DNA from: Oreohelix idahoensis
Taxonomy: Eukaryota > Mollusca > Gastropoda > Stylommatophora > Oreohelicidae
Assembly: GCA_024509875.1 (NCBI GenBank)
Contig: JAMPIV010018783.1
Coordinates: 558,001 to 622,000, forward strand
DNA: 64,000 nt
Direction: 5' to 3'
Shown: positions 1 through 11,249 of the stretch, one piece after another
Numbering within the stretch: the stretch's first letter is position 1
How the letters are laid out: each line of letters begins with the position of its first letter
Notes under the pieces: model-generated
Told to the model about the DNA's origin: nothing
Databases searched by the model: none
The model's input: the letters and a program-made list of their open reading frames with translations, nothing else
Position numbers and translations under genes: made by a program

Positions 1-530
1 AAAGTAGGTCACTGTTCGTTGTTAGCAGATCAACGTATTTTTTCAGATGGGTATGTTTAATCTGTGTAGTGTGACTGTTGTCGGCAGATAAAACGTTTGT
101 TTACATTACTTGTATACAAGTTATCTGGTGCTTGTAGGTTCAACACAGTAAGGTAGGAGATTATGAGTTGATTGATTTGGTATGTTGGAAGGTACAGTTT
201 GCAGGTTGTAGCTAGAAGGCGTGCGTTCCAGGTGGAGCAGAGGACTATAATGCTATATAGCCGTAGGTCTGGCAGTGGTGGCGTTCTTTTGTGTTAGGGC
301 TGGTGTTAGCTTGTTTTGTTAGGTTGTTAGTATTACTGTTACAGACTGTCGGTAGAGGTTTTTGGATGATTTCGTTGCTTTGGTGGTGTAGAACTGTTTA
401 AGTGGTTGTAGGAGGGCTGGCGTAGGCGGGCCACGGTGTTCACGACTATTATTGCCAACAAACAACAGTAACCATTGTTATTGCCATCCAGCGTCAGCAG
501 CCATTGCTATTGCCAACCAGCAGCAGCAAA
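1..530. other. Unannotated flank of satellite
   Basis: No coding region, RNA gene or recognisable repeat is seen here. The last 100 bases have short CAGCAG/CCAACAG-rich tracts leading into the satellite. It may be unique flank or part of a larger element whose other end lies outside the window. Confidence 0.4.
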
Positions 531-2004
531 CATTGGTTTGTTTGAGTTACAGCACCCATCGCTGTATTGATGTGTTCGAGGTACAGCACCAATCACTGTA
601 TTGATCTGTTCGAGTTACAACACCCATCGCTGTATTGATGTGTTCGAGGTACAGCACCAATCACTGTATTGATCTGTTCGAGTTACAACACCCATCGCTG
701 TATTGACCTGTTCGAGTTACAACACCCATCGCTGTATTGATGTGTTCGAGGTACAGCACCAATCACTGTATTGATCTGTTCGAGTTACACCACCCATCGC
801 TGTGAGTGGTCTGTTCGAGTTACAGCATCCATCTTGTTATTGATCTGTTCGAGTTACCACACCCATCGCTGGGAGTGATCTGTTCGAGTTACAACACCCA
901 TCGCTGTATTAATGTGTTCGAGGTACAGCACCAATCACTGTATTGATCTGTTCGAGTTACAACACCCATCGCTGTGAGTGGTCTGTTCGAGTTACAGCAT
1001 CCATCGCTGTTATTGATCTGTTCGAGTTACAACACCCATCGCTGTTATTGATCTGTTCGAGTTACAACACCCATCGCTGTATTGACCTGTTCGAGTTACA
1101 AAACCCATCGCTGTATTGATGTGTTCTAGGTACAGCACCAATCACTGTATTGATCTGTTCGAGTTACAACACCCATCGCTGTGAGTGGTCTGTTCGAGTT
1201 ACAGCATCCATCGCTGTTATTGATCTGTTCGAGTTACAACACCCATCGCTGTTATTGATCTGTTCGAGTTACAACACCCATCGCTGTATTGATCTGTTCG
1301 AGTTACAACACCCATCGCTGTGAGTGGTCTGTTCGAGTTAAAGCATCCATCGCTGTTATTGATCTGTTCGAGTTACAACACCCATCGCTGGTATTGATCT
1401 GTTCGAGTTACAACACCCATCGCTGTATTGACCTGTTCGAGTTACAACACCCATCGCTGTATTGATGTGTTCGAGGTACAGCACCAATCACTGTATTGAT
1501 CTGTTCGAGTTACAACACCCATCGCTGTGAGTGGTCTGTTCGAGTTACAGCATCCATCGCTGTTATTGATCTGTTCGAGTTACAACACCCATCGCTGTTA
1601 TTGATCTGTTCGAGTTACAACACCCATCGTTGTATTGATCTGTTCGAGTTACAACACCCATTGCTGTGAGTGGTCTGTTCGAGTTACAGCATCCATCGCT
1701 GTTATTAATCTGTTCGAGTTACAGCATCCATCGCTGTTATTGATCTGTTCGAGTTACAACACCCATCGCTATGAGTGATTTATTTAAGTTACAACACCCA
1801 TCGCTGTGAGGGATTTATTTAAGTTACAACACCCATCGCTGTATTGATCTGTTCGAGTTACAACACCCATCGCTGTATTGATGTGTTCGAGGTACAGCAC
1901 CAATCACTGTATTGATCTGTTCGAGTTACAACACCCATCGCTGTGAGTGGTCTGTTCGAGTTACAGCATCCATCGCTGTTATTGATCTGTTCGAGTTACA
2001 ACAC
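531..2004. repeat. 34-35 bp satellite array, left part
   Basis: About 40 head-to-tail monomers of 34-35 bp share the core TTCGAGTTACAACACCCATC. Monomer classes alternate: a common form ending GCTGTATTGAT, a GTGAGTGG-ending form, a GTTATTGAT form and a variant reading GAGGTACAGCACCAATCAC. The last variant recurs near 571, 639, 741, 912, 1121, 1464 and 1880, at spacings that are multiples of about 34 bp, which suggests higher-order structure. Open frames across it are by-products of a near-multiple-of-three period, not genes. The array is interrupted at 2004 by LTR element A and resumes at 16275. Confidence 0.95.
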
Positions 2005-2765
2005 TGTCGTGAGACATTCTAAATCCACATATATAAATTAAAAAGGAAATGTAAAGCCTAACGAATTAACTCAATACAAGGAAAGAAGAATGGTAAAAGA
2101 CCAGTGCGGTCACAATAGCGTACGCCTGTGTTATAGAACGTCATACTAGTTAAATAAGAAAACCCCTTTTTATGCTCCGTCTGCATAATTGTAACGCTTT
2201 CACGTTTACTAGAAAAGCCTACTGCATCAACTACACGCGTTTCAAAAAAAATAAAACTGGTACTGTGTTTCTTAGAAAACCTTGAGATAGACACACTGCG
2301 TAATGACCTAGATTTAATATTCCATTAATGTCATTTTATGCACTAAATAAAAGAAAAGACAGACGAACTTAGAAGAGAGAGAGAGATGTACGGAGGAACG
2401 CATTCAATACTACCACGTTCGTCTCGCGATGAAAAAGTGAACGCGAAAGGCATGAAGCACAAATTTTTTTCAAATAAACAGTAATAAAAAAACACTACCA
2501 ATACACGGTTAGGTTTTGAAAACATGTTTAATGCTTATTAGGAAACATGACATTCTACTGATTTATGTCTAAGCTCCTGACATTAGTCTGACAGTACAGA
2601 AGACACCCCATAGTATGGAAGTGAGGAGGTGGTAACAGCACGACTATCCTAGAAGAAAATACATATTTTGAACGCAGCCACTTGGCTCCATTAAACTTAT
2701 ATATTTGGGTGCCTTAGGTCTTGCTGAAAAAGAATATGTTAGGTGTTAAGCCAATAGTCTAATAA

Positions 2766-4630
2766 CACTGACAAACAACATTTTTCTTTCTTATATAAGA
2801 ATAAGTGTTCTTATGTCAGTTTTTTGCGCTGATTTCAAATTTGAAATCCGTTTATCTCTATCACGTCAGGTTTTTAAGATATTTGTGAATACATATATTT
2901 TTGGGAAACCGTTATGTGCTCCGTTTCATTTTTACTACATAACTTATTAAAAATTAATAAAATGCAAAATAATTCCACTTTTTATACTGCTAAAAGATGC
3001 ATGACATATGTTACGCTATTTTTCCAATAGTTACTGTATTTTGAAATAATTCTGAGCGAAATATGGCTTCTAGAAGTTGTATAAATTCAGCTGATCTGTT
3101 CTGTTATCGATGCCTTTTGGATTGCCAGTAATATGGCATGAACAAGACAAATCACGCTACTGATTGTTACTTCTGCTTGACAAATATCCATGGTTTCACT
3201 TTTAAAACTAGAAAGTCTGTGGTTTATCCAAATATTGAATCGGTTTCGAAACCAGTGTCTCGTGATCCAATCACGTGTCCGATCCCAGTTCCACCAGAAC
3301 AATATCCGTTGGACGTCAATGAACCATCAGAAAGTGATAGTTTACCTGCTTCAGAAACTAATTCTGACTCGGATTATATACCGGTGAATGATGGTGTTCA
3401 CTTAATTAACCTTTCAGATCTAATACGTGATCTCGCTCTTACCAAAGGACAAGTGGAATTACTCGGTTCGCGACTCAAAGAATGGAATCTTTTAGCGCCC
3501 AATACTTTGATATCTAAATTTCGTCATAGACACAGAGAACTTGTTCAATACTTTGAGATGGATGATGACATTTGCTATTGCAAAATTCCAGTCGCCTACT
3601 CTGTTCATATGAAAGAAACTTATGACAATATGGCTATACTTTTGGCAAAAATAAAGTACAATGACTACCAATGGCGGATTTGTGGAGACCTAAAGGTCAT
3701 TGCAATTCGCACGGGCATGCAGACTGGGTATACTAAATTTTGTTGCTTCCTATGTGAATGGGACAGCCGCAACAGACAGGAACATTATGCAAGAAAGGTG
3801 TGGCCTATCAGGGATCGTATGCAGCTCGGGCATAAAAATGTAATACACGAGCCATTAGTTAACAAAGACAGCATCATTTTAACACCGTTACATATAAAGT
3901 TGGGGCTCATGAAGAATTTCGTAAAAGCATTAGATAAAATGAGCAAAGCTTTCACTTATCTTCGAGAAAAGTTTCCGCAAGTTAGCGATGCAAAGATAAA
4001 GGAAGGTATCTTTGTAGGACCTCATATTAGGAAAGTTATTGCAGACAAACAATTCGAGAACTTGTTACATGGTAGTGAACTTCACGCATGGATGGCATTC
4101 AAATCGATCGTCGATAACTTTCTGGGAAATCACAAATCTGTCGACTATGTGCATATTGTTAAGCAGTGCATAGATGCATACAGAATTATGGGCTGTAACA
4201 TGTCCCTCAAAATCCATTTGCTCGATTCGCATCTTGACTTTTTCCCCTGACAACCTTGGCGAAGTCAGCGATGAACATGGAGAACGATTCCATCAAGATA
4301 TCGCCGTAATGGAGTCACGTTATCAAGGACGGTGGAGTGTGACCATGCTTGCCGATTATTGTTGGATGTTTCATCGCGATGTACCACATGCCATTCACCG
4401 ACGAAAGTCGACTGCAAAGAAATTCAAGCCTACATAACTGTTATACTTCTTGTACGAATGATGTTATAATACTGTATGCGTTGTTAAAAAACTTCAATTG
4501 CGTATTTCTCGAGATCCCGACCTGATAGAGAAAAACGGTTTGCAGATTTAAAAACAGCGCATTAAAATTGACCAGAAAAACATAGAAATGTTAGAGAAAA
4601 AAAAAAAAAATTTTTTTTTGTTAGCCAGTG
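2766..4630 (+). mobile_element. DNA transposon with CACTG ends, 3-bp TSD
   Basis: Comparison with the intact 3' LTR of element A shows an exact 1,865-bp insertion flanked by TAA (2763-2765 and 4631-4633). The termini are inverted repeats, CACTGACAAACAA at the left against CACTGGCTAACAA at the right (11 of 13 matching). The right end also has a long A-run followed by a T-run. CACTG ends with a 3-bp target duplication suggest the CMC/EnSpm (CACTA-like) group, but I could not place it firmly. It carries one frameshifted transposase-like frame. Confidence 0.85.
3138..4437 (+). pseudogene. Frameshifted transposase-like gene of the CACTG transposon
   Basis: A 370-residue frame (3138-4250) and an overlapping frame ending at 4437 together read as one protein. 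The join is a single extra base in the T/C run near 4240-4250, after the residues LDSHLDFFP; the second frame continues with DNLGEVSDEHGERFHQDI. Visible features are an acidic serine-rich N-terminal third, a Cys pair (FCCFLCEWD) that may bind zinc, and conserved-looking HLLDSH, HGERFHQD and YQGRW motifs. I recognise this as a protein type recurring as repetitive uncharacterised proteins in invertebrate genomes. It is probably the transposase because it is the only long frame between the inverted repeats. Catalytic residues cannot be assigned. Part of the protein before KIPVAYSVH may be missing. Confidence 0.7.
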
Positions 4631-6114
4631 TAATTAACAAATTATAGCCAAAATATTATAGTGGTGTTGTCTGACAACACAGGATCATATTTGCTCATAA
4701 TGGCGTGTTTGGACACTGCTTTAGAGGAAATTAGGCCACCACGTTAAATCCGATTTGATTGGCTAGAATAATATGTAAGGCTAAGCATGATTAGTCGATT
4801 GCAGATACTATTTTTGGTTGTTAATGGAGACGATAGGAAGGGTACTTTTTTTCAAAAGCTTTTGTAAACATGGTCTCATTGGCTAGACCATTTAATATAG
4901 TCAATTAGGAGCGTCAGTTCAGTGCCACTTTTTGAAAATCCAATTTGTAAAAGCAAGTGCGTTGAGATCCAGCTCATATTTTTCTAATAAAAGCCTGGGA
5001 CAGAGGCAGATCGGAATTGTGCCATAACTCATCGCCAGTCAACGTATTTGTTTAATATTTCTGTGAATTGTGGTAAGCTAGACATATTTGATATCTTTTA
5101 GATGAAAATTGAATGTGAATTGATAAATTTATGTCTGTATGTGTGTGGTTCAGTAACAAACATGAGGCAAAGCCTGGATATTGCTCTATCATGAGAAAAA
5201 CATGTCGGAGAGGAGTATAACTGCATGGGATTGCCAAATAGTACTATGACACCTATCTTATTGAATAGAAGGAATTAACGCTGGAATTGCAGAGGCGTTG
5301 TAACCATTAGGGAGAGGAATACTGGTGTATACTGTTACATGAGAAGCTACCAGTTGGCCTACCGCGCTGAACTCGGTGTTTGTTATGTATTGTGCTTCAG
5401 TGTGGAAATAGATTATAAATTAGTTCTGAAGTAGGAGGTACAACCTTCTTGTTTCAGGGACCGTGGTACTAACGTATTAAAGCAGCACATGGTCTGAGTT
5501 TTGCTGAATCCAGAGGCTGATAGCATACTCCTTGGTCAAGATATAGACCAGTGTTGTTCCTCAAGAAAACTGTGAAGCAAGCGAGCATAGGAGACTGTTT
5601 CCTGCCGCCCACACAGAAGTTAAGATTACGTTGGCCAGAGCAGCTCAATCTTGTGTATACCCCCCTCTGAAAGTGACTTTACCTTAAATCAAGAGGGACA
5701 TTTATTTGTTTCAAATAAAAAGAAACTGTGAACCTTTCCAATATTATTTCCACCAGAAACAAACACTTGAAGTCATGATGACAAACAACAACATAGCTTG
5801 AATAGCCAGTATTACCTCATAGTACTACATCACTACTTACACACATATTGTAATAATAATATATGTCAATACAAAGATCCTATCTATAAATTGTGTACAT
5901 ACAACTGGTGATTACATTTGATTATGATTCCTGGTTCACTTTGTAGTTGAATCAGGATATCTATTATTGATAGGAATTAACCCTCTATTGGGCCATTTAT
6001 GAAATAGTTGGAAAAAAAATTCTTGGAGTGGTTTTTGTGGCTGTCCCATGTCTGAAAAGTGGTGTGAAGGTTAATTTTGGGCAAAAAAATGTTTAGTTAG
6101 TGTTTTATGGGTAT

Positions 6115-6176
6115 GTTGCCAATTGGCAACAAATCACCATTAAGGTTGGGAACATTTATTGTTGCCATTTGGCAAC
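6115..6176. promoter_or_regulatory. Left subterminal palindromes of piggyBac
   Basis: Two 16-bp palindromes, GTTGCCAATTGGCAAC at 6115-6130 and GTTGCCATTTGGCAAC at 6161-6176, lie inside the left end. They match the right-end copies and are likely transposase binding sites (inference). Confidence 0.6.
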
Positions 6177-6398
6177 ATATATCTTTTAACTATGTTTTTA
6201 TGTCTAACAACATCTATTTCACCTTTTTTTACTCCCTACCTACATTTAATATTTAAACAGTAAATAGCAGACAACAAAATTTGTGAAACTTCATGAAGTT
6301 AAGTGTAATTTATACAGAAAATGCCACACATACAATGAAACATATAGTTACTGAAAAAAAAAAATCTTCTGTCTCGTGACTCAATCACAGCTCCACAC

Positions 6399-8441
6399 TC
6401 ATGTTTCATGAAATACTTTGAAACAGTTTGAATGTTTATTGAGGCACAAGTGTAGGTTACACTTCTCACAGACAGTTCTGGAGTACCCCTTGCATCCAGG
6501 AAGTTTGCATCTCCCTTTGTTGGTGACGGAATTGGGGCTGTGGCCAACATTGTCAGTTCTGACATGAAAAGGAGGTACATTTGCTGTTTGCCCTCTCTTC
6601 TTTTTAGCCACCAGCTGTGTCTCAGTGCTTCCTGATGGCCTTCCCCTTTTATTATTTTCACTTTTTCCTGCTTTTAGGAGACACAAAGCAATCTGCAACT
6701 TGAAATCAACTAATGGTAGTCTGTCCTTTTTTTCCATACCATCCTTACACACATCTGAACAATAAGTTAGCCAAGCTTGCACCACAGAAACATCCAGGAA
6801 ATGAAACAATATTCTGTGGTACCATTTCTTGGATCTAATAGGTATACGATAGAGTGCCAGCAAGGAGTCCAGCAAATCTACCCCTCCCATGAACATGTTA
6901 TATTCTTTCACAGCAGCTGCAGGGCAAGAAATGTGTATTTCCTTCTTGGCTTTTCTGTCCCATCTTCTGACTACACATTCTGGTTCAACTGCTGCATAGG
7001 TGCTTAGCAGTGTGACTGCTTTATTGTCATACCATTTGATAGCTTTCAATGTGGCTCCGTTTGTTGCTGCAGTACAAACAACAGATGACCCTCTTCCTTT
7101 CGTTTTCAGTTCCTTATCGGAACACAGATTACACCCTTTCAGCCGGTTTGCGCGGACAGTGCCAAGACATGCAATGCCTTGTTTCCAGAGGCATGCCTGC
7201 AATGCTGGCGAATTAAACCAGTTGTCAAAATATACTTTATGCCACACATTTTTAGGGATACGTTGAAGAAGTCTCAGCACGATATTAGCTGATGCTCCTA
7301 AATCAGGTTGGCCAGGACACACGTCAATTTTTCCAGTGTAAATTTCAAAATCATGAATCAAACCAGAAATGCTTGAACAAACGAAGACTTTATAGCCCCA
7401 CTTTTTGGGTTTCTTTAGGTTGTACTGACGCAGAGATGATTGACCTTTGAATGGGATAACTTGCTCATCAATGCTCAGCCTTTCTGCTGGTTTGATTGAA
7501 TTGAATTTCACTTTCAGAGCGTCAACTAAAGGTCTTAATTTGAACAATTTGTCGCCTTCATTGTCTTGCTGCTTGTTGTTGTCATTGCAGTGAATGTTAC
7601 TTTTGATTTCTTTAAACCTCTTGTTCGTCATAGTATCAGCAACAAGTCCATAGCGCGTTGTAGAGTCCCAGTACAATTTACAACTGGGCATTCTAACAAT
7701 ACTCATCATAAACGCAATTCCAAAAAAACTGTTCCAGTTCTGGCTGGCTCAATCTGAGAGGCTTCATGATGTTTTTCTGGATGCTGTACTTGTTTGATTC
7801 AGTGACCATATGTGCCATTGTATCATCATCAATGAATCTGCGGAAGTATTCTATTGGTTCTGAGGTAACTGATACGTGTGCCGAATCACCAGAGAAGGGC
7901 GGAGCTTCAGAAGATACATCTGAGGCTTCACGGTGTCTCCATAGCATCCGACGACGATCAAAGGTTACATCTGTGTCCTCCAGCTCTGATGCAGATGATT
8001 CTGAAAAAAAGAAAACAAAGATATTAATTATCTGGCAACATAAACAATCATTTATTGGTATACTGGTGTACATGTTATTATTCTGATAATAGTAATAATG
8101 ATAAAAATTATTCTAATCCACATTATGGTATAAAGCGTTCCACAAGTAAGTCTCCGTCAGCCGATATTTAGTACCGGATGGACTAGGCTGAAACTGTACA
8201 TAGGTTGTACACTGATGGACAAGGCTACAACTGCAGTCTGAAATAAAGTGGCCACATTAAAAAAAAAAACATCAATTAAATTCAACAAACCTGAATCGGT
8301 TGTGTCCGAGGAAGGGCCGGGTTGCCACGTGTTATCCAGGATGTCTTCAGCCTCACTGTCTGACAGCTCACTATCGCTAGAAGCCTCAGGTATTGGTCTA
8401 TAGATTGTAGTCTTTTGGCTGTAAAACTTTTGAGGATCCAT
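6399..8441 (-). pseudogene. piggyBac transposase, two exons, one 1-base frameshift
   Basis: This is the DDD transposase of the element, acting in the nucleus at TTAA sites. Exon 1 (8441-8291) encodes an acidic serine-rich N-terminus. An apparent intron (8001-8290) has GT and AG ends and a pyrimidine-rich acceptor. Exon 2 (8000-6399) carries the rest. Allowing for one extra base in an A7 run at 7722-7728 the protein is 583 residues, close to the usual size of about 590. Catalytic aspartates fall near D228 (SIDEQVIPFKG), D309 (VYFDNWFNS) and D425 (MGGVDLLDS). The C-terminus holds a Cys/His-rich zinc finger (CKLPGCKGYSRTVCEKCNLH), as in family members. The frameshift could be a real mutation or a sequence error; everything else is open. 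Confidence 0.9.
8001..8290 (-). other. Predicted intron in piggyBac transposase
   Basis: On the minus strand the sequence after GATTCAG starts GTTTGTTGA, and ends TTTTCTTTTTTTCAG before AATCATCTGC. Removing these 290 bases joins two frames in phase through a Ser/Glu-rich stretch. RNA data would be needed to confirm it. Confidence 0.6.
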
Positions 8442-8834
8442 TGTGTTTAACTGTAAAAAAAAATTTAAAAAAAATGACAACATATACATTTTGTAATTCA
8501 AAAGTTTTTCATCACAAAATTGTTTAATCTCATCTGATGATACATTATGTTTTGTGATTACTGGCAATTTTAGTGGTTATCATGTGTAGTTTAGTTCTAA
8601 AAGTCAAGTCTAGATGAAGTAAGAATGTTTTTATTCATTTACAATATTATTAGTAAGTTTATACTGGTAATTCTACTATTTACATTGACCTTTTTAGGAT
8701 ACATAAAATTGCAAATAATTAAAACTTTTTTTTAAATGATGAAGTTTAATCAATTATAATGAGAATAAAATACTAATGTTGTTGATTACAGAGAAATACA
8801 ACATTAAATATCATTTATTAGGTAAAAAGCAACT

Positions 8835-9248
8835 GTTGCCAATTGGCAACATGAAGTGGTTTTTATTCCTTAATCGACTTTTGTTGCCAAATGGCAACAT
8901 ACCTAAAATGTAAAATAAGAGTAACTTATTTTATTTATTTATAACTATTAAAGCATTTGTTACAAAGATAAGTGGTTTAAGTTACTCAACATATTTTTTA
9001 TACACCGTTTTCATAAGGAATTTTAAAAAATAATGTGAAGTAAACTCACCTCTCAATTCGATCTTGCAAACCAGCTACCATGCCTTGACAAAAGAGTGCG
9101 TGAAAAAAAAGTATTTCTCCGACAAATGAGTTACCCGGTAATTTAAAATTGGGAATGTTTCTAGAACACAATAAAACAAAAAAATTATTAATTTGAACGC
9201 CGGATAGTGAAATAGATGACTTTAAACGGTATGTTGCCAAATGGCAAC
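8835..9248. promoter_or_regulatory. Right subterminal palindromes of piggyBac
   Basis: Three copies of the same palindrome lie at 8835-8850, 8883-8898 and 9233-9248. The outermost is only 16 bases from the element end. The number differs from the left end (three against two), as is common for piggyBac subterminal repeats. Confidence 0.6.
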
Positions 9249-9609
9249 AAGGCCCAATAGAGGGTTAATACATATTTTTAAAAGTTACACTTGACTTATT
9301 AAGATAGTCTTATAGAGTGTTCTATGTATGTGAGTGTCACAGTGTTGTAAAGTATTGTGGATTAAATTAAATTGTTTATCTGTCTGTTGGTTGTTGTGAA
9401 CATACACTTCATCACTATCATAACCCTAGACATTCAACGTAGTCATCACAATATTCCAGAATAATTCTGACTGAGGTCTAAATGTGGTAGCAAAGTAAGG
9501 TCATCTGTAATACACCACACTTATTAGATACAGATACCTTCACAGCTGATCTCAGCCAGTACACTAAGTCCCCTATAAATATTTATATCATCCCACTTTA
9601 CCACATATA

Positions 9610-9633
9610 TTGGGGTCCTGTCCGGGATTTTGA
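9610..9633 (+). promoter_or_regulatory. Primer-binding-site-like sequence of element A
   Basis: Four bases after the LTR end lies TTGGGGTCCTGTCCGGGATT. Its complement ends in CCA and reads like the T-arm and 3' acceptor strand of a tRNA. I could not identify the tRNA. Element D has the same sequence and element E a related one. Confidence 0.6.
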
Positions 9634-9810
9634 ATCTTCTCCTATTATATATATTGGGGGTAATTCACTTCAGGGAATAATAAAAATTTAAAAGGTATCC
9701 TTGGGTGAAAATAAATAAGGTTGAGCTCTCAGTGCTTGTGGTTGTCCTTAGATAATTAGTAAAGATTGACTTGTTTAGGTTAGACATTGTATAAATTTGC
9801 CTGTTAGACA

Positions 9811-11010
9811 ATGGCCGACCTGGCAAAATTTCGATCTGCTGCTATGCAGGCTGCAAAAGAGTTAGGAATGGACGGGCAAGTTATGATTGCTTATGTCACT
9901 ACTGAATGTGACAAATATATTGAACGGGAAGAAAGAAAATTTGAAGCTGAAAGAAAGTTAGAGGCTGAAAAAGAAATTAAGAGGTTGCAGATTGAGGCTG
10001 ACAAAGAGGCTAGGGCATTAGAGGCTGAGGCTAAGAAGTTACAATTGGAGGCTGAGGCTAAGAAGGTCCAATTGGAGGCAGAAAGAGAGGAAAGAAGAAG
10101 CTGCGAAAGAAGAAGCGAGAGAAAGGGAGCAGAAGAAAGAGATTACAAAGAGGAGAACAAAGGGAACATGAGTTACGACTAAGGGAGTTTGAGTTTCAAA
10201 GCCATGCTCCTGAAAATGGTGCCAGTCCCTTTACCTCTGATGCCTCTGCTAGTCAGGGAGCCTCAACCTCAGCTATGAACTTTCATTTAGATCATTTTGT
10301 TGAGAAAGAAGATGATATCGAGAGCTATCTAAATAGATATGAACTATTAGCTACCACGTATGGGTTAGAGAGAGAAAGGTGGAGCTTAAAGTTATCTCAA
10401 GGGCTTCGTGGTACGGCTTATGAAGTTTTTGCCAAAATGAGCAGAGATGATCAAGAAAATTATGACATGCTAAAGCAGGCTCTTTTGTTAAGATATGAAA
10501 AGAATGGTGAATTTTATAGAAAAAAATTTAGGAATGCTAAACTACTGTCAGGTGAAACCTATCACCAGTTCTCTGCACGGTTAGAGACATACTTGGAGAA
10601 ATGGACTTCTCTGGGGAAAACCCAAGATCTTAAGGAAATGATCCTTATAGAACAACTAAGAGAGTCCATGGCTCCAGACCTGAGAAAGTTTCTCATGGAA
10701 CAAGGTGCAGAGAGGCTGGGTGAGTTACTAAATGTCGCTGAAAGGTATCAGGCAGCTCAAGCAGAGGTAACAAGTAATAAAAAGAAACAGGCAGATAATT
10801 TTAAGGCACCACAGAACTTTAATAAATTTGATCCTAGAGATCAGAACAAAGGTAAGCACCAGTTTGATAGGCCACGGTATGACAATAAAAATAAAACCCC
10901 ACAATTCGATGAAAGGAAATTTGATGAAAGAAAATCTTTCAACCAAAAAAGGAGGTGGTGTAAGAATTGTCGGATGGACAATCATGATACTGACCGTTGC
11001 AGAAGGAACC
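9811..11010 (+). pseudogene. Gag of element A (SCAN-like capsid, zinc knuckle), frameshifted
   Basis: The structural protein starts at ATG 9811, about 200 bases after the LTR. Residues 1-40 form a conserved N-terminal helix region (MADLAKFRSAAMQAAKELGM). A long Glu/Lys/Ala coiled coil rich in LEAE repeats follows. The frame is lost between about 10096 and 10182 and continues from the ATG at 10275. That part holds the SCAN-like capsid domain (FHLDHFVEKEDDIESYLNRY to ERYQAAQ) and a basic region. It ends with a canonical CX2CX4HX4C knuckle (CKNCRMDNHDTDRC, near 10959-11000). It acts in particle assembly and RNA packaging. The frame then runs into pol remnants because protease is deleted. Confidence 0.88.
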
Positions 11011-11249
11011 CTATAGTAATGGCCACCCTTCAGGTCAGGTCGACCTCAAGAAAGGAGGAGGATATTATGTTAAATACCACTCCAGAAGAGATGAGGAAGG
11101 CGCAGGCTGGGGATAAGACCCTCAAGCCTTGTTTTAGGAAATTGTCCAATGGTCACACACCTCCAGGAAAAGGAGACTTCTATATGAAGAACAAACTGAT
11201 ATACCGGAAGACTGGAACTAGATCCAAAGGTCAGGGACAGCTGGTACTT
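11011..11249 (+). pseudogene. Pol linker of element A, protease deleted
   Basis: Directly after the gag zinc knuckle comes ATLQVRSTSRKEED and then FYMKNKLIYRKTG, which in element D lie downstream of protease. About 550 bases carrying the aspartic protease are therefore missing. The region stays in frame with gag, so element A would make a gag-linker fusion without its own protease. Confidence 0.75.

Larger units (their letters stand above)
5981..9264 (-). mobile_element. piggyBac transposon in LTR of element A
   Basis: A 3,284-bp insertion is absent from the 3' LTR of element A. It is flanked by TTAA (5977-5980 and 9265-9268). The inverted repeats read CCCTCTATTGGGCC at the left and its exact complement at the right. 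TTAA targeting and a CCCT start are typical of piggyBac. It carries a minus-strand transposase gene and five subterminal GTTGCCA...TGGCAAC palindromes. Apart from one homopolymer base the element looks intact, so it should be among the youngest insertions here. Confidence 0.97.
2005..9605 (+). repeat. 5' LTR of element A with two nested transposons
   Basis: The LTR starts TGTCGTGAGACATTC and ends CTTTACCACA. Removing the two nested transposons and their duplicated targets leaves about 2,445 bp, matching the 2,458 bp 3' LTR at 13817-16274. The two copies differ by scattered substitutions, so the insertion is not recent. ATG-rich short frames in it have no coding support. Confidence 0.93.

Noticed and set aside
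531..2004. Regular short repeats resembling a CRISPR array
   Set aside because: The units are directly adjacent with no unique spacers, period 34-35 bp, in a eukaryotic transposon-rich context. It is a satellite.
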